64,000 nt of DNA from Thunnus maccoyii (lineage: Eukaryota; Chordata; Actinopteri; Scombriformes; Scombridae), in assembly GCF_910596095.1 (NCBI RefSeq), contig NC_056534.1, positions 16,071,490-16,135,489 on the forward strand, given 5' to 3'. Of this stretch, positions 13,152-22,300 are shown piece after piece. Each line of letters opens with the position of its first letter. Position 1 is the stretch's first letter. The notes beneath the pieces were generated by a model. The model was not told where the DNA came from. It did no database searches and saw only the letters and a list, made by a program, of their open reading frames with translations. The translations under genes and the position numbers were made by a program.

Positions 13152-13315
13152 TCTCGGGAGCCTCTAGCACTATGTGACCTGAAAGCAGAAATATCACCTA
13201 GGATCTCAGCCGAGGACTTAATTGACCTCTGTGAGCTGTCATTGGCCGGACCCACCAAAAGGACCAAAGCTGGCAAGCCCAAAATCGTTGCTGTCGACAT
13301 CCGCAGTGTTGAGGA
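13152..13315 (+). CDS. tbck: TBCK exon (start of rhodanese-like domain)
   Basis: The acceptor is TTGTAG just before 13152. The frame reads [27 protein letters not shown] and [14 protein letters not shown], matching the TBCK linker and first rhodanese strand. The exon ends after two bases of an Asp codon at 13315. The adjoining donor is GTATCCTTAC, so the GT further on at 13329 is not the real donor. Confidence 0.9.
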
Positions 13316-16300
13316 GTATCCTTACCATGTAGTTACTGTATGAAATTCAACTGCCAGTCTCTCTCCTCTCCTTTCTCATGGTGTTTTAACATTTATATAT
13401 ATTTCCTCAATTTTTCTTGCAGGGGCACATCAGGAAATATTGTACACAAACCAGAGGTTGTTTGAACAAGCTTGGATTGTGTCAAGCAAAAACAACAAAT
13501 GTTCTGATGACATGTAACTAAAATACAAAGTATTTCCAGAAACAGATTGGTTGATTTCAGCAGAATTTGAATAAACAAACCTGCCCCAACTGGAAACTTT
13601 CTGTTGCTTAAGCTTAATAAATATAATGCTACCACCAAACAAGTAGTAGATGAATGAAAAAATCAACAACTTCTTTTCTAATAGTCTCCCATAAAGGAGA
13701 GCCCCCCAGTGAGGGGATCCGGTGGCTCTGTTATGCTGTGGGGGTCATTTTTTTGGACTTACATGTTAGACAGTGCTCTCCACCACCATCATCAAAACAC
13801 CAAAAGAGGGAATATCTTTTAGAGGAATGGTGTTCATCCCTCCAATAGAGTTCAAGAGACTTGTAGAATCAATGCCAAGGCTGAGGAACACCATTCTTCA
13901 AAAAGATATTCCCTCATTTGGTGTTGTGATGATGGTGGTGGAGAGCGCTGTCTAACACAGTCAGTCTAAAATCTCCCATAGGTGTTCAATTGAGTTGAGA
14001 TCTAGTTACTGCGAAGGCCATAGCATATGATTCACATCATTTTCATACTCATCAAACCATTCAGTGACCCCTTGTGCCCTATGAATTGGGGCATTGTCAT
14101 CCTGGAAGAGACCACTCCCATCAGGATAGAAATGTTTCATCATAGGATAAAAGTGATGACTTATAACAACTTTGTATTGATTTGCAGTGACCCTTCCCTC
14201 TAAGTGGACAAGTGGATCCAAACCATGCCAGCAAAATGCCCCCCAAAGAATAACAGAGCCACCAGATCCCCTCACTGTAGGGGTCAAGCATTCAGACCTG
14301 TACCGGTTTTTCCTTTAATTTGTCACCCATCTGTATATACAAAATATGACAGGTAATACGAGTATTACAGTGTACAAGGTGTTTGGTGCAACAATAAGTG
14401 TTTTTGTGCAAATCTGCTGCCCATCAGTATTTAGTCTGGCCATGTTAGCATTAATGTGAATTAAGGTTTTCAAGAACAATAGATGTTTTAAAGCACACTC
14501 TTATTCTAATACTAACAAGTGTGGAAAGTAAAGACTGATTTTTTAAAAGAAATGTTAACTAATCCTATCAACTTTAATAAAGGTTACTGGGAATTTACTG
14601 GCTAGCATGTTTGGTTGGGATGGAAAAAACTCTCAAATAACAGACCTACATCAGTTTTTATGCCTTTAGGATTCTTATAGAAATAAATCAAGTTACAATA
14701 CCATCTTCAACCCCCTCATTTACCTCATAAAGTAACTGAAGTGGGTCAAGGAAACCCTAACCCATGCTTAGTGTTCTTTAACCACTCGCTCAAATTATCT
14801 CATCACCAGGGAAGTTAATGTCCCTGACCTAAGGTCTTTTAGCTCGTCAAATAATTTGCCCTGCGTCATAGGAATAATAAATAGGCTCCTCACAAAATGT
14901 TGTCACTTTGTACTTATTAATTTTACACCTCACCCTCTTTTTTAGCCATTGCCTTGTCCTTGTTCAAACCATTTATGCGGTCTATGTGTTTCGGGTGCAA
15001 CACACCCCCCAGAGTGTTATAGAGTTGATACGTAGACCTACAGTACCATTCAAAAATTTAGGACACACTTACTCATTCAAGAGAATGCAAAGGTTTGTCC
15101 AAACTTTTGACTTGTACTGTAGTAGGTCAGAAGATAAAACAGATATTTTTTATTTTAATTATTGATGTCACTAAATATGAAACAAAGTCAGTGGATTAGG
15201 GCGGCCTTGGGGTGAAGGTAAGGAAGAATAACAAATCTACAAATCTAGGTGCCTAGACACCAATAGTAACTCAGTGTCCACTGTGCATACAACCTCTTTG
15301 ACAAACCTCGCTGACATACAGATAAATTTCCCCTCTAATAAGTGTGTCCATGTTTAGTCATACAGGTGTAGCAAAACTGGTTCTTGTAATGTTAAGAGTC
15401 CAAGTCATTGAGCATATGCCAGGTTTCTGTAAAAGTTGTGATTTATGCATCTCTGAATTTATATAGGTTGTTTTTATATGGTGTCTGTACCTGCTTGGCA
15501 TAAATATATCATGCCTGTGCCATGTCTATGCAGGTCTGATGTGTGAAACTTTGTTCTCTTTTAGTTGCTGACAAATATTTATGTTTTAATTTACTCATTA
15601 ATGATTTGTACAAAGTTACAAAGTTCATGACACAAACACACAATTTTCACACAGCTGCATACATGCATTTGGAAACCACTCTCTTTATCCCACAGTACCT
15701 CTGATCTCTTGCTTACCTCTTGACCTGGTGCCAGTGCTTTACAGAGTTTTGAAATTGAACCACAGGCACGGAGCGTAAAACAGCTTGGTTCCCATCAAAG
15801 GCAAGTAGGGAAAGATTGAGGAGGGATGATCTGCTGCAGTTATGTGCTGCCAGATTCTACAACATTCAGTGAGCCCTTCATATCCACCCAGGCTGCTCCA
15901 CCACATCCCGCAGTCTCAGAGAAGGGGACATAAAGCAGTGGGGATTAGCCTGTGAACCTGAGCAAAATGCATTCTTCTGGCCTTTTTGCTGCATCACAGT
16001 TTTATTTCTTTTGTGATATACTTGACTTTTTCTTCATGAGAGAATTCATTAGTCTGGTCATTTGTGTACCTGTCAGCTGATAATCATGACCAGTACATTT
16101 TAATGAAGAATATAGCTGACATTCTTTTGGATAAACAGCTGTGTATTGTAAAGCTCTTTACAATAGCTGACTATCACTGGGTGTTCCGTATGTGTGTGTA
16201 TTTCCTGTCCAAAGAAAACCATGTATCTCCAAAAGTGCCGATAATGAAGTTTTTTCAGACAAACTGAAGGATTAACTCTGAAGGTGTTCCTTCATGGTTT

Positions 16301-19300
16301 GAGAGAATTCTCCAGATTTTTAAGCCAAATAAACACTTAAAAAGCCTGTTGAGGTAGTTGAAAAAACATTGTCACAAATCTGAAAGCAAGGCTGTTTTTC
16401 CTAGCTCATGAAAAGCTGAAATTTTGGAGATTCATCACATGACAGCGACAATATGTCATGTAGGTCTCCAGTACAAACAATTTCCTTGTGAGTCCCTTAG
16501 ATTAATATGAAAATGTCTATTGCTTGTCACATTCAAAAGCCTCTTTATCCATCTTTTCTGAAGGTCTACATAAAATTAAAATAAAATACAAGAAATTAAT
16601 TTTCTTGTGCAGATGGGCAGTTTTTATTTATTAGAAGGAGTATAGCGTCCCAAAAAGTCATGCCTATAAGAATTTGAAAGCACCAGAAGAAGTGAGCCTC
16701 ACCCTTCAGCTCATCAGTGGAATGGTAATTGTCTGAGGAGGTTAAAGAGCCATTAATCCATAAGGATTAGTGGATAGTAAGGATTTTGAAATGGCAGTTC
16801 CTCTAGCCAAATTCCTATACTAGAGCCTCCTGATAGACAGGCTCCCCAGGCTAACGTACATGGACAAAGAGGATTTGTCCACTTTCACAGGATTTGGCAA
16901 CCCTTGTTCACCTTTATTGGGATCTTAGGCAAAGCTCTGTTGTGGGTGTCCGTGGTCACAAAAAGTGGATTAAATTAAGACCTCTGTAGGGTAAATCAGG
17001 ACAATCTAGATTTTGCTGTTTAGTTACTGTGTTGATATCCTCTGCAGTAAAACAACTGGCATGTGCCTCTTGTAATTCCAAGTGTAACTGTACCACATTG
17101 GGATTATTATTTAACACCTCTAAATGTCCTTGTGGCAGCAGGTATGATTCAGTGAACATAGTTATTTGACCAAGAAAGAAGTTGAGCACCACTTAGCTTA
17201 AAATATGTAGCAATAATGTAAATAGCTACACTTTCAGAAATAGGACAATCTCCTTTTCTCAAGAGTTATTATTCACTTATTTACCACTTGGGGGTTGTTC
17301 ACTGTCCCTGTGTTGATATTTACTCACTGTTTCTCCAGCAAATCCCTCGCTTAGATCTAATGATTTGATATCAATGACTTGATATTGTCTCCTACTGCCT
17401 GTTACTGTATATCCAGGTCTTCTGTGGATATTATAGCTCCCATTAAATTTAATGCTTAACTGTATGAAAAAAACAAAGATCGCCTCATTCTTTGGCTTTG
17501 GTTTCAGGCAGGCACCATACCTGTTCAAAGCTGTGCTCCTTAACCCCGCTGCCTTCAGCTTCGGCAGAGGCCATATTTCTGGCAGCATCAACATTCCCTT
17601 CAGTACAGCTTTCAGCTCTGACGGGGATCTGGTGCAGTGTCCTGCAACAGGAATCCTCCAGAACTTCAGAGGACGTGTCATTGTTGTCATCAGCCATGCC
17701 ATGAAGAGTGCTGCTATGGTGAGAAAGCAGTCACACACACACACACACACCTGTGAACAATATGTCAGGAAGATATACAGTGCTACTTGAAAGTTTGTGA
17801 ACCCTTTAGAATTTGCTCTATTTCTGCATATATATGACCTAAAACATGATCAGATTTGCATGCGAGTCCTAAAACTAGATAAAGAGACATCAATTAAACA
17901 AATGAGACAAAAACCTTACACTTGTTTATTTATTGAGGAAAATGATCTAATGTTACATATTTGCACGTGGCAAAAGTATGTGAACCTCTAGGATTATCAA
18001 TTCATTTGAAGGGGAAATTAGAGTTGGATGTTTCAATCAATGGGATGACAATCAAGTGTCTGGGAGGCCCTGCCTTATTTAAAGAAGAGAAATCTGCGTC
18101 TTCACTATCAAAGTCTGAGCTTCATAACACAGGTTTGTGGAGGCGTGTCATGATTCGAACAAAGGAGATTTCTGAGGACTTAAAAGAAGAGTTGTTGATG
18201 CTTAGCAGGCTGGAAAGGGTTACAAAACCATTTCTAAAGAGTTTGGACTCCACCAGTCAACTGTCAGGCAGATCATGTACAAATGGAAGACATCCAACAC
18301 CATTGTTATCCTCACCAGGAGTGGTTGAACAACAAAGATCACACCAAGAGCAGGCATGTAATAGTCCGGGAGGCCACAAGGGACCCCAGAGTAATGTCTA
18401 GAAAACAGCCTCTCTTGCAGTGGCTACAGTCAATGTTATTAAGTTCACCATCAGGAGTACATTGAACATCAGTGGTGTGCATGGCAGAGTTGCAAGGAGA
18501 AAGCCACTACTCTCCAAAAAGAACACTTCTGCTGTCTATGGTTTGCTCAAGACCACGTGGATAAGCCAGAAGGCGACTGGAACAATGTTCTGTGGATGGA
18601 TGAGACCAAAATTGAACTTTTCAGCTTGAATGAGAAGCATTATGTTTGATGATGAGTTAACGCTGCATTCCAACATAAGAACCTTATCCAATCTGTGAAA
18701 CATAGTGCTGGCAGTATCATAGTTTGGGCCTGTTTTGCTGCCTCTGGACCAGGACAGCTTGCAATCATTGATAGAACTATGAGTTCTGAGTTGTAGCAGC
18801 AGATTCTATAGGAAAATGTCAAGGTATCCATCTGTGAACTGAAGTTCAACAGAAAGTGGGTCATGCAGTAAGACAGTGACACTAAACACATGTCATTCTA
18901 CCAAAGAATGGTTAAAGCAAAAGAAATGTAATGATTTGGAATGGCTTGGAATGGAGTCAAAATCTTAATCTTGTAAAAATTAATCGTGATCTTGTAGAAA
19001 TGCTGTGGAAGGACCTGAAGTGGGCAGTTCATGCAAAGAAGCCCACCATCATCCCCGAGTTGAGACTGTTCTGTAAGGAGGAATGAGCTAAAATTCCTCC
19101 AAGCCAATGTGCAGAGCTGATAAACAGTTACTGGAAATGTTTTGTTGAAGTAATTTCTGCAATGTCACACCAGCTACTGAAAGCATTGGTTCACATACTT
19201 TTGCCTCACACAAATATGTAAGATTGGATAAATTTCCTCAATGAATAAATGAATAACTTTAATGTTTTTGTCTCATTTGTTTATTTGGGATCCCTTTATC

Positions 19301-22300
19301 AAGTTTTAGGACTTGTGTAAAACCACTCCTGGTGAGGATAACAATGGTGTTGGATGTCTTCCATTTGTACATGATCTGCCTGACAGTTGACTGGTGGAGT
19401 CCAAACTCTTTAGAAATGGTTTTGTAACCCTTTCCAGCCTGCTAAGCATCAACAACTCTTCTTTTAAGTCCTCAGAAATCTCCTTTGTTCGAATCATGAC
19501 ACGCCTCCACAAACCTGTGTTATGAAGCTCAGACTTTGATAGTGAAGACGCAGATTTCTCTTCTTTAAATAAGGCAGGGCCTCCCAGACTCACACTTGAT
19601 TGTCATCCCATTGATTGAAACATCCAACTCTAATTTCCCCTTCAAATGAATTGATAATCCTAGAGGTTCACATACTTTTGCCACGCACAAATATGTAACA
19701 TTGGATCATTTTCCTCAGTAAATAAACAAGTGTAAGGTTTTTGTCTCATTTGTTTAATTGATGTCTCTTTATCTAGTTTTAGGACTCGCATGCAAATCTG
19801 ATCATGTTTAAGGTCATATTTATGCAGGAATAGAGAAAATTCTAAATGGTTTCCAAACTTTCAAGCGCCAGTGTACGAGACAGGTGTTTCTATTTATACA
19901 CAGTCAAAGATTTTTGATTATTGCATGATGTGAATTAGTCCTTAGTGTTTTGTTTAGCCTTAAATTGTATGAAATTGAAATATATCAGATTCCTAGTCTT
20001 TATTTCCAAGGAAACTGCAAAGATTAGCAGAATTTGATTAGCAACTTATTTGTCATTAGAATCAAAAAGTGAAGCAATTTCTGAGCTGTTGTATTAGGGA
20101 TGGCAATCTAAACTAAAATATCTCAACAACCATTATATGGATTAAAATGAAACAGTGTACATACACTCATGGTCCTCAGAGGATAAATCCTAATGACTTT
20201 GGTGATTCCCTGACGCCACAATCAGGACAGTCTTATGAGACCATTGATCCATTTAAGATTTTCTTCCAAATTTGCTGAAGGAAGACTTATTAGAATGAAC
20301 ATGAACAACAAATGGTTTGGTACACATTGGATGCTGGCTGCTGTACCAAGAATGTTCTAACATTTATGAAATGTACTATATGAGCACTAATGTGTGCACT
20401 AATTTTGCTGCTGTGCAACACATCAAGAATCTTAACAGATAACAACACAAGTATTCTGTTTCAAACCATTTAAAATCAAAGGAAGTTGGCTCTTTATTCC
20501 TCTTTTCAGAGTTTTTTCATGGAATGTGACATCTGGGTCAGATCTCAGGGTCAGATTGTCTCCTCTAAAACGCCTTTGATCATCCACTAGATCTCACTGA
20601 CACTGGTGTTTAATGAGATCATGCTGTTGCTTAAATATCTGAAGCAGTGATTGTTTTGAATTATCCTGATCCCCACCCAAATTAGACATGTGAAATTTCG
20701 AATTTGGGTGGGGATGGGGTTGTCCATGTGAAATTACTCAAACATCATACCATTCTCACAACTCATTGAGTGTTTTACAATACAGAAAGCAGAACACAGT
20801 TTTCACCAAATTATGCAGTGATATTTTTATTAAAATTCAATTCTCATGGATGGTTTTTTATATCAATTAATATTTTCAGTCACAAGTCTCAAAAAGACTG
20901 CAGACACAGTTTTGACATCAATTCCATAGGAAAGCAGAGCAGAAGAAATGAAGGAGCTTGATTTGGATAAAGGCAGCCTTCCACTAGAGAGAACACTTGG
21001 ACTCCAGTGGTACATGGATATAAAGTTCAAGTTCAGAACTAAAGCGCAGGAATGACCACAGACAAGAAGGGGAATCCTGTCAATGGTCAGTTCCCTGTAT
21101 GATCCTCTGGGATTTCTTGTCCCTTTTACTCTACCAGCCAAGTTAATTATTATATATGATTATTGTATAATTATTAGTCTGTTATTACAGGAGTTGTGCA
21201 AGAGGAGTTGTGGATGGGATGAAAAAATTCCACAGCCCTTCTCTCAACAGTGGTTCAAATGGCTATAGGATCTTGAAAAGATAGCAGAGTTTAAAGTGGA
21301 TTGTTGCTTCAAACTCAAAGATTTTGGAAAACCCATCAGTGCACAGTTGCGCCACTTTTCTGATGCCAGTCAGATGCCAGTCAGGAGGGATATGGTACTG
21401 TGTCTTTTCTGAGGCTGGAGAAGAACAGTGACAAAAGGCTTCATATTGCATTCCTGTTCAGATAAGCCAGAGTTCCACCACTAAAACAAACCACTATTGG
21501 ATAGAACTCACAGCCACTGTCCTTGCTGTGCAAGTTGATAGGATGCTACAGAGAGAGCTGATGAAGCATCCAGAAAAGTGAAAGTGGAGGACTTCCTGAC
21601 AAGAAAAAGGTGCACTCACAATGAATTACCTTGTACACTGGAAAAAACAACTGTTGTTATGTATGCTGATGACTCTACTTTGTACTGTGCAGCAAAAACA
21701 ACCGACTGTTTGTCCAATTTGATTAATGGAGATTTGGAAAAGGTTTGCAAATGGGTAAAAGAAAACAAATTGGTGCTAAACATAGCAAAAACAATATCAA
21801 TTAAAGCTGCAAGCAGCAATGATTGGGCCCTCACACCCTTGCGTACGTTGAGTCGGGCGCAGTCGAAAGGATTCTGTCACAGGCATGTAGATGTGTCCAG
21901 ACCCGGGCTATTTTCAGACAGTGTAAGAGGAGATTAACGTCACTTCCTCAGTCCACTATTCTACCTGCTGCTGGGGCTGATGCATTGAAATTTCGTAGGG
22001 GGCGCCATGGAGCCAGTTTGTCACATACATTACACCCTCTAACATTAATGATTTGGTCAATAATTTCAATAATCTGTGTTCCTTCGCGTTAGATGCCATT
22101 GCACTATTACAACCAGGTCAGTAGCAGCTACTAAATCATCACCATGGACAAATGATGCTATCCCTAGCTGTAAGCAGGAATGCAGGAGGGCTGAGCGCAG
22201 ATGGAAAAAGACAAAACTCAGTGTTCACTTTCAATACATGAAAGAACTTTGAACTTAACTCAATCAAAAAATCAAGGATGCAAGAACAGTTTATTTCTCA

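Noticed and set aside
13326..13332. A broken TBCK donor at CATGTAG, suggesting TBCK is a pseudogene
   Set aside because: Using GT at 13329 puts the next exon out of phase. The U12 donor at 13316 with its perfect branch site restores both the frame and the expected protein.
17277..17750. Minus-strand 157-aa open frame
   Set aside because: It is the antisense shadow of the TBCK exon and contains no family feature. The plus strand has the splice signals and conserved protein.
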